64,000 bases of DNA from Dugong dugon (lineage: Eukaryota; Chordata; Mammalia; Sirenia; Dugongidae). Numbering within the stretch: position 1 is the stretch's first letter; each line of letters opens with the position of its first letter. Of this stretch, positions 12,031 to 22,869 are shown piece by piece. Where the stretch lies: assembly GCA_030035585.1 (NCBI GenBank), contig CM057481.1, forward strand, positions 58,041,128 through 58,105,127. Reading direction: 5' to 3'. Below the pieces are notes generated by a model. The model did not search any database. It was not told where the DNA came from and saw only the letters and a program-made list of their open reading frames with translations. A program made the position numbers and the translations under genes.

Positions 12031-12395
12031 TCAGTAGATATTTCTCTCGTTTATTGATTGTAGATTTGTTTGTTTTGTCCTGGCTGTTTGGTCTCCCACT
12101 GGACACTCCGTGAGGCTGCTTTCTCGTACCCCCGTTTGCTGGTCTCCGATAGGAGTCCAAGATGGTGGATCCACGCTGCGTTAGCTGGTAGGGAACCTCT
12201 GCGTGAATCTCTCTTCGCTCTCTATTCTCTTTCAGTATTCTCACTCCATCTGGTGCTCGGCTGAGTTCTTTATCTCTTCATTTGATGTTCTGGGGTTTCA
12301 GGATTGTTGCTTTCTCTGTTTGGCTTAGTTTTTCGGATCTTTGCTGTGGAGGGACGGCGTGGTGCTTCTCCCTAGAGTGCCATCTTGCCAGAACC
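12031..12395 (-). promoter_or_regulatory. Shortened L1 5' UTR (spliced form)
   Basis: Only about 365 bp long. It aligns to copy B at 58266-58577 and then jumps to B 60119. The junction lies between 12081 and 12080 and reads 'cagccaggacaaaac' on the minus strand, exactly what joining B at a GT...AG intron would give. The tandem repeats that probably hold internal promoter sequence in copy B are absent. Confidence 0.85.
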
Positions 12396-12588
12396 TAGAT
12401 TCATATTTTTAATCCTTCTTTAGAATTACAATAAAAATTCATGGTCATTGTAGAAAATTTGAAAATGCGCATAAATATAAAGCAGAAAATAAAAATTAAC
12501 CGTGTTCGACCCCACCTCCCAAGGAAACAACCAATGAAACAGTGCGTTAGTCACTTCCTTCAAGTAATTTTTCTGTGCCTATTTAAGA

Positions 12589-12781
12589 GCCCTTGTGGCA
12601 CAGTGGTTAAGTGCTTGGCTGTTAACCGAAAGGTTGGTGGTTCAAACCGACCAGCCACTCTTTGGAAGAAAGATGTGGCAGTCTGCTTCCATAAAGATTT
12701 ACAGCCTTGGAAACCCTACAGGGCAGTTCTACTTTGTCCTATAGGGTCGCTATGAATAGGAATTGACTTGATGGCAATGGG
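12589..12781 (+). mobile_element. AfroSINE, long type, with target-site duplication
   Basis: Head 'gcccttgtggcacagtggtt', B-box-like 'ggttggtggttcaaacc', a middle block including 'gaagaaagatgtggcagtc', then tail 'cctatagggtcgctatgaa'. Flanked by 'tatttaaga' at 12580-12588 and 12782-12790. Confidence 0.92.
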
Positions 12782-12790
12782 TATTTAAGA

Positions 12791-13260
12791 TTAAAGCATG
12801 TATATATTTTACTCATCATTATATTATAACCATTGCTACATTTTATTAAAAATTATTCAAAAACAACATCATAATAGTTGTGTAATATCCTAGGAATATA
12901 TGTGCCATAATTTAATCAAATTTGCTGTTGATGGATGTTTAATTTTTTTTTTTACTATTTCACTACCAAGAATAATTCTGAGATGAATATCTTTGACCTT
13001 CTTTGTAGAAAAATCAAAGTAATTTCATAAAGTCAATTTCCTAAGGTGGAATTACTAGGTCAAAGAATATGGACTTTTATAAGATTCTTATAACATACTG
13101 CCAAATTGCTGTCCAGAAAGTAATTCACATTCCCACCATCAGGATAAGAGTGTTCCTGTCTCACTATACCCGAGTTAGGATTATTTTATTTTGACTAATT
13201 TAATAGGCAAAATATTTTTATTAACATTGCTAATAAGCAAATGAACATTTTTCATAGGAT
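12791..13260 (-). mobile_element. Very old L1/HAL1-like fragment
   Basis: 'tttgctgttgatggatgttta', 'ggtggaattactaggtcaaag', 'actgccaaattgctgtccagaaag' and 'cacattcccaccatcaggataagagtg' match the complement of the conserved 3' part of ancient L1 ORF2. Heavily decayed. Confidence 0.6.
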
Positions 13261-14129
13261 AATTGTCTATTTATATTTCTTCTATGAAATGTAAATTCAT
13301 GACCTTCTGAGAATAAAAAGTTTGGCTGTAATAGTAGGGACAGATGGGTATTCAAAAATGCTTACTTGAGGATCATTGAAATTAACTTTGGTATAAACAA
13401 TATACGTACTCCACTATATAAACATCTTCAATGCTATTCATTCCATATGGACAAATGAAACAGTTTGGAAGGAAAATGTGAATAATTGTTTTTTTTTTTT
13501 TAGTATGTCTTGAAAGGGAAAAGGCCTTAGTAACCAAATCTCAGAAGCTATGAAGAAAAAAATGAGAAAAGTTGGCTACAGATTCAAGACTGCGTCAAAA
13601 GTAGAAATATAATACTGATTGTATGGAACATGGTTATCATTATGATTTTTGCAGAATCCAAATGCAGATCCTCTCTTGCTACAGCCAGTCACAGGCTTTG
13701 TTGTTCATGTAGCAGCCATGATACAATAGCAGCTGGTGTGCCAGAGCCTCCGTTCCTGCTGCATTGAGTTCCCAGGGGCCAGAATCATCTTCTTGATGCT
13801 CTGCTGTGCATGGCCTCCTTGGTTTAGCAACAGCAGTCTCATCCACATTCTGTAAGCAGGAAGGAAGAGGGGATGAACAAGGAAATGCTCTGGCTGTCTT
13901 TTAAGGAAGATTCCATCAACATTCCCCATGAAATTCCCCCACACATTTGATTGGACAGAAGTTATACACTAGGCCACTCTCAGCTTATGAGCTCATCTAG
14001 AGTTCATATGTCCTTTCACTTGGGAAGAGGGCAGAATGGATAGTGGGAGGAAAATTAGCACCCACTTTCTTTGTACATAATATGCAATACTTTTGTAGTA
14101 TCCGTGCATTTGTGTTTTCTAGTAGGTTC
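13261..14129. other. No recognisable gene or repeat
   Basis: Contains a T run at about 13490-13501; otherwise apparently unique. The minus frame at 13705-13944 has no recognisable domain. Confidence 0.5.
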
Positions 14130-14532
14130 ATATTGTTGCTAGTTATCATTGAATCAGCTCCAACTCATGGTAACCCTGTGTGTAAAAGAATAAAGCATTA
14201 CCTAGCCCTGCACTATCTTCACAATTGTTGGTATGCTCAAGTCTATTGTGTGGCCACTGTGTATTAATATTTTGAGTGCCTTCCAACCTAAGGGGCTCAT
14301 ATTCCTGTACTATATGGGACAATATTCTGTTGTGATCCAAAAGGTTTTCACTGGCTAATATTCAGAAGTAGATAGCTAGTCCTTTCTTCCTATTCTGTCT
14401 TAGTCTGGAAGCTCCACTGATACCTATCCACCATGGGTCACCCTGCTGGTATTTGAAATACTGTTGGCATAGCTTCCAGCATCACAGCAACATGCAAGCC
14501 ACCACAGTACAACAAACTGACAGGCAGGTGGT
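14130..14532 (-). mobile_element. Non-autonomous RTE derivative: 5' region joined to 3' tail
   Basis: The minus strand begins with the RTE 5' end ('accacctgcctgtcag', 'cttgcatgttgctgtgatgc', 'atttcaaataccagcagggt'). It runs through the RTE 5' UTR ('ccccttaggttggaaggcac') and then goes straight to the RTE/AfroSINE tail ('gggttaccatgagttggagc', 'aactagcaacaat'). The whole coding region is missing. It has the same design as 26275-26545, so this appears to be a family rather than one deletion. Confidence 0.8.
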
Positions 14533-15153
14533 GGTCTTGATAAATATCTTAGTCAAGCTATTTCATGTTCTTCAAAATGCACGATCAATATTACAGCTAA
14601 TTCCCTCTATGGCAAGCAGAGTCATAAAATATAATATTACTTTAGAATATTTTAGAGATAATAGAAGAAAATTGACAATATCATGAACTTTGCTTCTTGC
14701 GTCTCTCCTGCTCCTAGCATTCAAACAGAAGACTACTGATGAATGAGTAAAAGACCTTTGGGAGTTCTAAGTCCAAATGCCCTTCATTACAGCACTATAC
14801 GACATAGCAACATGCCCTCCAAACACATGCAGAGCCTTCCTGGTACCTCTTCTGCAGAGCCATCCATCCTGTAGAGTTCTTCCTGGCCAAGTTGTGAGAA
14901 TTAGGTCTCTATAAATCTGCCATTCAGTGATTTTTCTTGAAAAGTTGGTGAACGATTCACAAATACTCTCCAAATTCTTGTAATTTTCCTGGAGCAAATG
15001 TCCCACAAGGCCCCAGGAAATCTCTTTCAGCCATATATTCACAGACTGGTTTGATTATTGGCTGTCTTTTCTGATGGTCTCAGTTTCACCATCAATACTT
15101 AACATTTACCAAAACCTGCCATGTAAATTGAAGGCTTTACCAAATGACTCAAC
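14533..15153. other. No recognisable gene or repeat
   Basis: Apparently unique sequence; the minus frame at 14767-15042 shows no recognisable domain. Confidence 0.5.
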
Positions 15154-15170
15154 AAGAACTTGAGTTAACA

Positions 15171-16234
15171 ATGGAGTCCTATGCAACAATAAAGAACAAA
15201 GATGAATCTGTGAAGCATCTCATAACATGTATGAAACTAGAGGACACTATGCTGAGTGAAATCAGTCAATCACAAAAGGACAAATACTGTATGAGACCTC
15301 TACTTTAAAAATTCATGAAATAGTTTACACACAAAAATAAACCATCTTTGTTGGTTATGAGGGATGGGAGGGGTGGGAGGGAGAAATAGTAAATAGACAA
15401 TAGATAAGTGGTGACTTTGGTGACAGGTAAGACAATACTGCGGAAGCCAGCACAACTTGTACAAGGAAAGGTCATGGAAGTTCCATAGACATATCCAAAC
15501 TCCCTGAGGGACTGAATGGGCAGAGGGCTGTGGGGACCATGGTTTCAGGGAACATCTAGCTCAATTGGCATAACACAGTTTATGAAGAAAATGTTCTACA
15601 TTCCACCTTGGTGAGTAGTGTCTGGGATCTTAAAAGCCTGTGAGCAGCCATCTAAGATACTGCACTGGTCTCACCCCTTTGGGAGCAAGGGAGAATGAAG
15701 AAAACAAGATACAAGGAAAGGATTAGTCCAAAGGACTAATGGACCACAGCTACCACGGCCTCCACCAGACTGAGTCCAGTACAACTAGATGGTGCCCAGC
15801 TACCACCTCTGACTGCTCTGACAGGGATCACAATAGAGGGTCCCGGACAGAGCTGGGGAAAAACATAGAACAAAATTCTAACTCACAAAAAAGACCAGAC
15901 TTACTGGCCTGATACAGATTTGAGAAACCTCAAGAGTATGGCTCCCGGACACCGTTTTAGCTCAGTAATGAAGTCACTCCCAAGGTTCACCCTTTAGCCA
16001 AAGATTAGACAGCCCCATAAAACAAAACGAGACTAATGGGGCACAACAGTCCAGGGACAAGGACGAGAAGGCAGGAGGGGACAGAAAAGCTGGTAATAAG
16101 GAACCCAAGGTTGAGAAGGGACAGTGTTGACCTGTCATGGGGTTGTTAACCATTGTCATAAAACAATATGTATATTAACTGTTTAATGAGAAACTATTTG
16201 TTCTGTAAACCTTTATCTAAAGTACAAAAAAAAA
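15171..16234 (+). mobile_element. 5'-truncated L1 (3' end and 3' UTR)
   Basis: Starts within the last codons of ORF2 ('gcaacaataaagaacaaaga', 'cacaaaaggacaaatactgt'), continues through the full young-type 3' UTR and ends in an A run. Flanks 'aagaacttgagttaaca' (15154-15170) and 'aagaacttggtgttaaca' (16235-16252) are a diverged target-site duplication. The 3' UTR palindrome is at 15722-15740. Confidence 0.93.
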
Positions 16235-16252
16235 AAGAACTTGGTGTTAACA

Positions 16253-16662
16253 CTCATCCTATCATTTGTCACCTTGATGGTTCAGGAAGCAACTTAGATG
16301 CTAAAAAGGAGCCAAAGTCACTGTTGCAATTATGAAGCTGTTTATTCAATTCCTTAGACAATTCTTTCCCATGGGAATTTAATTGAACCTTGCACCTTTT
16401 CTTTAGTGTGTAGGGGTCCACCTCAGGCTCTGAGTTATCACTTAGAGACATGTGACTAAAAATTGCCAAGAATCTTGTCTTCCTCCTAAAGCCTTTTTAT
16501 AACAACAGTCTTTCCTCTTTTGACAAAAAAAAAAAAAAAAATCATCTTGAGTTTTGTTTTGCTTTGCTTTTTGTCCTTCTCAAATGTTCTTATAATAATA
16601 TTGGATGAAATTCTAGAAAATACTAAACTATGAAAATATTATTTGAGATACCCTTATGATTG
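16253..16662. other. No recognisable gene; A run
   Basis: An A17 run near 16525-16541 could be the tail of a very short insertion, but no element is visible upstream of it. Confidence 0.45.
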
Positions 16663-17045
16663 CATTAAAATTTTTTGTGGTAAAATATACATAACAAAAA
16701 ATTTGCCATTTTACACATTTTCAAGTGGCCAATTCATTGACATTAGTTAATGTTGTATAACCATCACCACTCTATACTTCCAGAAATCTTCATCACCCCA
16801 AACAGAAACTCAGTATCCCTCAAACAATAACTCCCCATTCCACCCACCTGGTAACTAGTAATAAACTTTTGTCTCTATTCATTTGATTATTCTAGATATT
16901 TCAAGTAAGTGGGGTTATATGATATTTGACCTTTTATGTCTGATTTATTTTACGTAACATAATGTTTTCAAGGTTTATCCATATTGTAGTATGTATCAGA
17001 ACTGCATTCCTCTTTCTGGCTGAGTAATATTCCATTGTATATACC
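16663..17045 (-). mobile_element. Old L1 (L1M-type) 3' fragment
   Basis: 'ttttgtggtaaaatatacat', 'ataaccatcaccactctatac', 'caataactccccattcc' and 'gagtaatattccattgtata' are classic antisense L1M 3' sequence. A further piece ('ataccatattttgttaatcc', about 18125-18195) probably belongs to the same element, split by later insertions. Confidence 0.8.
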
Positions 17046-17220
17046 AAAGAGAAAAATTAATAACAGATACGTTACTTTGATTTTAAGTTGTTTTTTTTTT
17101 TTCCCAACAAAACCAAATTTTTAGCTGCCAGACCAGAGACTACCTAGTAATCTGATACCAGTTGATCTGAGTAAAAGGGGGAGGGCAAGATTCAAGCAAT
17201 CATGTTAAGATTAGCCAATG

Positions 17221-17945
17221 ACATTAACAAGTTTATTAAGAAAATGTTCTGCATCCTACTTTGGTGAGTGGTGTCTGGAGTCTTAAAAGCTAGCAAGCAG
17301 CCATCTAAGATACAGCAATTGGTCCCAACTACCTGGCGTAAAGGAGTATGAAGAACACCAAAGACAGAAGGAAAGTGTTAGCCAAAGAGACAGAAAGAGC
17401 CACATAAACCAGAGACTTCATCAGCCTGAGACCAGAAGAACTGGATGGTGCCCAGCTACCACCAATGAGCGCCCTGACAGGGAACACAACAGTCCCTGAT
17501 GGAGCAGGAGAAAGGTTGGGTGCAGAACTCAAATTCTAGTGAAAAGATTGGACTTGATGGTCTGACTGAGACTGGAGGAACCCCAGAAAACATGACCCCC
17601 TGATGGTCTGTCAACCCAGAACTAAGACAATTCCTGAGGCCAACTCTTCAGACCAAGATTGGACTGGACTGTGGGACATAAAATTATACTCGTAAAAAGT
17701 GTGCTTCTTAGCTCAAGTAGATACATGAGGCTAAATGGGGAGCTTCTGTGCAGAGGTGAGATGAGAAGGCAGAGAGGGTCAGGAGCTGGTTGAATGGACA
17801 TGGGAAATCAGGGGTGGAAAGGAAGAATGTGCTGTCACAGTATAGGGAGAGCAATTAGGGTCACATAACAATGTATGTATAAATTTTTGTATGAGACTAA
17901 CTTAAATTGTAAACTTTCACTTAAACTACAACAATAAAAAAAAAA
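17221..17945 (+). mobile_element. 5'-truncated L1 3' UTR, second subfamily
   Basis: About 725 bp of L1 3' UTR ending 'actacaacaataaaa' plus an A run. It differs from the copy A/B type (for example 'ggaggccaactcttcag', 'tggactggactgtgggac') and matches 23393-23836. A perfect 14-bp target-site duplication 'aagattagccaatg' lies at 17207-17220 and 17946-17959; its first AA may be shared with the tail. Non-coding; the minus frame at 17329-17532 is incidental. Confidence 0.93.
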
Positions 17946-17959
17946 AAGATTAGCCAATG

Positions 17960-19345
17960 GTTGATCTTACTGTATTCTTCTCCCTTCTTTTCACTTTATA
18001 AGCTTCATTGTAACTAGCCTACTTTTAGCCATTTGCTTTTTTTTATAATCAGAATGGTCTCCCTATATGTGTATAGAATAACAGCTCAGAATAAATCTTA
18101 TATTTCAATTTCTTTGAGTTTTAATTATTTGTAACATATGGATATACCATATTTTGTTAATCCACGCATCTGTTTTTATTCATGATTGTATTTTAAGGTT
18201 ACTGGTGTTACTGTCACCTAGTTGACTTAAAGATGGTCCAAATGAATGTGTGTTGGGGAAAGGGTTAGGGACTTAATCACAACTTTTAACAAATTTTTAA
18301 GAATTTTACTTTTCAAATAGAGCATTGAGCCGTTTATATTACAGCACTATAATGATGGCTATCTTCTGTCATTTAGTTCCTTTTCTGGAGTATGCCGATC
18401 TATTTGCACTTACTAAGATCCCTGATGTTATTTGGCCCTTCATTTAAATGACACTGATACAAGTACCCAGTCATGGAGAGTTCTCCTATGAAGTAAAGCT
18501 CCACTTAGGTTATAAATAGCTGATGACCCTCCCAACTCCTCTAGTTTACAGGAGAAATAATTTAATGAAGACTCAGATTGCTTTGTGTAGCTTTGTTAAT
18601 GTAAATGAGTAATGTGCATTGATTTTTCACGGTGTAGAAGTCTTTTTATTCATCTTGTGCAAGGAAGTCTGTTAAAGAATTATTAATGACACAATAATTG
18701 CATTAAGATCTATGCTCTATTTAAAACAGCAAATTCTTTATTACTTCTTTATTTTAATTAGATGTACAGAAAGACAATAATTTTTACAAGAAACCCTGTG
18801 TAAAATAAAATTACCTCATTTAGAAATGCTTCACAGAACCCGCAGTGGTGCTACCTGGAGATGCCATTGAGTATTTCCTGAATCAACCACAGTGATTCCA
18901 CTCCCAGTGAAAAGTAAAATGTCATTCTGATGAAATTAATAATTACAAATAAATTGTTTTACCCTTTTGTTGAAATAACATCTGTATCGATAAATTTCTG
19001 CTTGTACTGTTTTCGATCTCCGTTTCTTAAAAGTAAGGATTTTCTTTCAAAGTTTGGAAAGCTTAATAAAGACAAGGGGGAAAATGAGCTTATTGTCATG
19101 GAAATTACCTTATGCCAACTTTAGTCGATTTGTTTTTGCAGCTGTACTTTGCTGTTTCTTTAATTTGCAAGAAGATGGTTTTTAATGATTTGTCTATAGA
19201 AAAACCACAACCAAAATCAATAACTTACCTCCCATCTATCAAGTCTTTTTTCTCTACCTGCTCTATCTTTAATTCCTAGGCATGATTAACTGGGACAATG
19301 TTCAGTTGTGGATAATGATCACTAACTTGCAGGGTGGTGTGTGAG
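17960..19345. other. No recognisable gene
   Basis: AT-rich. Apart from the likely old L1 piece near 18125-18195, nothing is identified. The plus frame at 18930-19124 is short and shows no family similarity I recognise. Confidence 0.5.
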
Positions 19346-19505
19346 TTAACATTTTAGTTCATACCTTGTGCCAAGCACTGCATTGGGACCGTTCATGATT
19401 GTTATTTAATCCTCATAACAATCAAAACCAGGAAAAGTATTATTGCCATTTTACAGACAAAGAGACTAAGTTTAGGGAAATGCCACCATCTGGCTCATCT
19501 AAACC
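19346..19505 (+). mobile_element. MIR SINE fragment
   Basis: 'ccttgtgccaagcactgca', 'ttatttaatcctcataacaa', 'ttgccattttacagacaaag' and 'agactaagtttaggga' follow the MIR core and downstream consensus. Broken at its 3' side by the hAT element. Confidence 0.8.
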
Positions 19506-19712
19506 AGGGGATAGAAAACTACAGCTCACGGGCCATATCCAATTGCCGTCTGTTTTTATGTTTTGTTAGAACATAGCCATGCCTATTTGTTCACATGTTG
19601 TCTATGACTGCTTTTAAGTTACAATAGCAGAGCTGAGTCGTAGTGACAGACTGGCCTGCAAAACCTAAGGTACCATCTGGCCCGTTACAGAGTGAGTTTG
19701 CTGATAACCTTG
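19506..19712 (+). mobile_element. Non-autonomous hAT-type DNA transposon
   Basis: Begins 'caggggatagaaaacta' and ends 'gagtttgctgataaccttg', which are imperfect inverted termini. The interior ('cacgggccatatccaattgcc', 'gaacatagccatgcc', 'aatagcagagctgagt', 'accatctggcccgttacag') matches a well-known mammal-wide Charlie-type element whose exact name I cannot assign. Confidence 0.75.
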
Positions 19713-20429
19713 ATTAAGAATCCCAAATCTCCTTACACAATTTCACCTCCTCCCATTGGTTTCAGATCCCATTGTGTAGCATATTTTGTTTAACATTATA
19801 TACCCCCTTTTTCTAGCATAGTCTTCATACTTAATCTATTTCTTTTTTTCTCCCTTTATTCCGACACTGTTAATGTAAGGGCCTTTTTCCTATGAGTGCC
19901 ATCTCATCTCTTTTCTAAATATGCTGAAATAGATCTCTCCAGTCTATTTCTCTCTTACCTGTCGTGATGTATTTAATTCTAATCATGTTATTTGACTCCA
20001 TATCACATTTTGGATCTCTGCTAGCAAGAGGATTATTATAGCCAAATATTGCCTGATGTTTTCCCAATAAATATGTATTACTTTTATAATCATCAGATAT
20101 TTCTTTTAATGATAAAGAACACAACTAGAAATGTTAAAGGTAATCAGAAGAGAAAAACAGCATGCTCCTTGTCATAAGTGAACTTGAAGAATTCTGGAAC
20201 ATGTGTGATGTTTCTACCCTTGGATTTGGAAACAACCTTAGAAGCAGATTGCTTTAACTGAGATGTTAAGAAAAAAGGTTCTAGTTATTTCCTCTTGAAT
20301 GTCGGGGAAGCATTAGAATAAATGTATACTGTTACCAGTCACTGGATTACTCACTTTGAAGGTCCTTGGGACTTCCAAGACTATCCACAGACTGTTCTTT
20401 CTTTGTTAAGAGTCTTAGCTAATCAGGGG
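19713..20429. other. No recognisable gene or repeat
   Basis: Apparently unique; the minus frame at 19915-20124 has no visible domain. Confidence 0.5.
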
Positions 20430-20545
20430 AGAAAGACCTGGCAATCTACTCCCGTAAAGATTACAGCCTAGGAAACCTTAAGGGGCAGTTCTCCTCTGTC
20501 CAATAGAGTCACTATGAGTCAGAATCTACTCAGCAGCACCCAACA
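20430..20545 (+). mobile_element. AfroSINE, 5'-truncated
   Basis: Middle block 'gagaaagacctggcaatctac' and tail 'aatagagtcactatgagtcag' without the tRNA-like head. Confidence 0.8.
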
Positions 20546-21214
20546 GCAGTTAATAAGGCTACTCCCTCAGTTGGGATGGTCTTCTCAGCTAAGGCTATTT
20601 TCTTAGTGAGGGTGGTCTTCTCATTCACCCTGATCTTCTTGGACCAGCTAAAATGTTGTCTCCTCCCTGTATTGCCAATTATCCCTTCCCCCACCTCCCA
20701 CTTCCCACAGATCTATGCTCCATTCCTGGCCCAACAGCACGTCTGTAACACTTGCTGGGTTGGACTATATGTACTTGTTTTTATCCCTCTTTCTGTCTTA
20801 CCACATCATAGGCAGGACCAGATCGAAATCATCTTCATATTTCCAAGGCTTAAAGTAAAGAGTTAGAATTGACTATAATAGCCAAATAGCTCTGTTCAGC
20901 AAAATCTGATGTTCATCAGCCTTCCAGCCTTGTTCTTAGATTTGTCTCACCCTCTTTCTCCCTTATCAGTGTTCTTAGTATTTACCAGATACATGGATGG
21001 GAGTAGAATGGATGGTGGGCAAAGAGATCCACCAGAGCATATTCTCCTAAACTGTCACATTTTCAGCAATTTTTAAGGTAATATGTTGACACAACATTTG
21101 TTAAGACTAAGATGAAAGTTGTTAGAGAAAACAGCAGGAAATACGCAATTGAAACATCAGTGCTTTGTCCATATGGTTCATTGGTAAGATAATCAAGTAG
21201 ATGGTGCCATTTTG
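20546..21214. other. No recognisable gene or repeat
   Basis: The plus frame 20576-20866 (96 residues, hydrophobic start) is the longest here, but I recognise no domain and it has no supporting gene context. Confidence 0.45.
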
Positions 21215-21432
21215 GAGGTGTCCTTCCTACGTGGCACAAACAGTGTGAACTCGACTACTAACTTAAAGGTGGTGGTTAGAATCCACCCAATAGTATTATG
21301 GAAGAAAGGCCTGGTGACCTGCTTCCATTAAGATTACCGGCAAGAAAACCTTACAGAGCAGTTCTATTCTGTAGTACATGGGGTTACCATGAGTCAGAAT
21401 CAACTCAAAAGCAACAGGATTGGTTTTTGTCT
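21215..21432 (+). mobile_element. AfroSINE, long type
   Basis: Diverged head ('cctacgtggcacaaacagtg'), middle 'ggaagaaaggcctggtgacc', and tail 'ggggttaccatgagtcagaa' followed by 'caactcaaaagcaacagg'. Confidence 0.85.
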
Positions 21433-22086
21433 GGTTTCCTCCACAAAATGTACCACTGGCCATGCCCTACCCTGCACCCACCATCACTCCTTCTGGCCCT
21501 GTTTTGAAGAGCTTAATCTAAAAAAAAGTCCTAATGAAGAAAGTCAGTATTAACTGTGGAACACCTGCTATTCTTGGGCTTTTCAAAGTAAGGCTAATAT
21601 CCTATTCCTAATCAGCACTAAAAAGAAAAATATTGATTTATAGATTGCTAATCAGCCAGGCTGAAGACTTATTAAATTGTCACGATTTTCTTCTGTCTGT
21701 TGAGATAGGGTTGTCCACTGGATTTATTTTCTATCTTTGACCACACACTAGCCACAAAGCACCCTGGACCTTGTGTCCCAAATTCAAGTGAAATCAGAAG
21801 AGAAGCCCAACACGAATCAGGCAGGGATCCTGAGAGGCACTGAAGACTCTGTCTCTTTCTGTGAGTTCCATTTATTTAATTTGCATGAGTAGCTTGGGCA
21901 AAAAGGGGAGGGCCCTGTCTTTACAAAGAGCAGAAAATTACATTTTCATAGTGAAAGATTTATAAGTTTGTGGTCTTTTATAAGCCAATATCTTTTGTGA
22001 CACATGAAACCGTTTGTATTATCTTCTATTCCTTTGGAACCTCAATCCAATGTAACTTTGGCAGACAGTTAAATTAGTAATAATAA
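21433..22086. other. No recognisable gene or repeat
   Basis: Apparently unique sequence with no coding signal. Confidence 0.5.
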
Positions 22087-22182
22087 CAACATTTAACACT
22101 GGTAAAGTGTTTGCTACAAGTCAGGCACTGTTTGAGGCAATTTACATATGCTAATATATTTAAGCCTCACTATTATTATCAC

Positions 22183-22322
22183 AGAAACCCTGGTGGCATA
22201 GTGGTTAAAAGCTACAGCTGCTAACCAAAAAAAGGTTGACAGTTCAAATCCACCAGGTGCTCCTTGGAAACCGTATGCGGCAGTTCTACTTTATCCTGTA
22301 GGGTTGCTATGAGTCGGAATCC
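22183..22322 (+). mobile_element. AfroSINE, short type, first unit of a dimer
   Basis: Head 'gaaaccctggtggcatagtgg', B-box 'gttcaaatcc' and tail 'ctgtagggttgctatgagtc', ending abruptly at 'ggaatcc' without the usual last 20 or so bases. Directly followed by a second SINE. Confidence 0.88.
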
Positions 22323-22529
22323 AGTGTCTCCAGGTGGCACAAACAGTTAAGAGTTTGGCTGCTAATGGAAAGGTTGGCCATTCCAGTCCATCCAAAGGTA
22401 CCTTGGAAGGAAAGCCTGCTTCCTAAAAATCAGCCACAGAAAACCCTATGGAGCACATTTCTACTCTGATACACATTGGGTCGCCATGAGTCAGAATCGA
22501 CTCAACAGCAACTGGTTCGGTACTGGTTT
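22323..22529 (+). mobile_element. AfroSINE, long type, second unit of a dimer
   Basis: Head 'tctccaggtggcacaaacag', middle 'ggaaagcctgcttcc', tail 'tgggtcgccatgagtcagaa'. The 12-bp repeat 'tattattatcac' at 22171-22182 and 22530-22541 flanks the two SINEs together, not each one. Confidence 0.88.
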
Positions 22530-22663
22530 TATTATTATCACTATTTTACTAATAAGGACACAGGCATGGAGAGGTTAAGTGACTTGTTCAAGGTTAAACA
22601 GCCAGTAAGTGGCAAAGCCGAGATTTGAACACAGACAGTTTGCTATTGACCATTAGGTTATAC

Positions 22664-22857
22664 AAAAAACCCATTGCCATTGAGTCAATTCCAACTCATA
22701 GTGACCCTATAGGACAGAGTAGAACTGTCCCATAGGATTTCCAGGGAGTGGCTGGTGAATTCAAACTGCTGACCTTTTGGTTAGCAGCCGAAGCTAAACC
22801 ACTGCGCCACTAGAGCTCCTTAATATATTGCTTTTGATTGGCCCAGGCACCGCTGGG
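22664..22857 (-). mobile_element. AfroSINE, short type, with 37 extra bases at its 5' side
   Basis: The minus strand from about 22820 is a normal SINE (head 'gagctctagtggcgcagtgg' to tail 'cctatagggtcactatgag' type). A perfect 12-bp target-site duplication 'attaggttatac' sits at 22652-22663 and 22858-22869, leaving about 37 bp (22821-22857, containing 'ggcccaggcaccgctggg') that is neither SINE nor target. Confidence 0.88.
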
Positions 22858-22869
22858 ATTAGGTTATAC

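Larger units (their letters stand above)
5601..12395 (-). mobile_element. Full-length, inactive L1 (copy A)
   Basis: A whole L1 read on the minus strand: 5' UTR (12395-12031), ORF1 remnant, a spacer of about 425 bp, ORF2 remnant and a 3' UTR of about 1.1 kb. A 16-bp target-site duplication with one mismatch ('tagatttatattttta' at 5585-5600, 'tagattcatattttta' at 12396-12411) brackets all 6795 bp, so one insertion event covers the region. The 5' end 'ggttctggcaagatggc' matches copy B at about 58266. Both ORFs carry stops and frameshifts. The 3' end is composite and the 5' UTR lacks a segment of about 1.5 kb present in copy B. Confidence 0.95.
22087..22651 (+). mobile_element. MIR SINE, split by AfroSINEs
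   Basis: The first part (22087-22182, 'tcaggcactgtttgaggcaa', 'tatttaagcctcactattatt') and second part (22542-22651, 'attttactaataaggacac', 'gaggttaagtgacttgttc', 'cagtaagtggcaaagccg') form one MIR when the intervening 347-bp insertion and one copy of the 12-bp target-site duplication are removed. Confidence 0.9.

Noticed and set aside
11615..12037. Plus-strand frame of 140 codons and similar serine-rich frames at 60327-60800
   Set aside because: These are antisense shadows of L1 ORF1, and the same shadow appears over both L1 copies.
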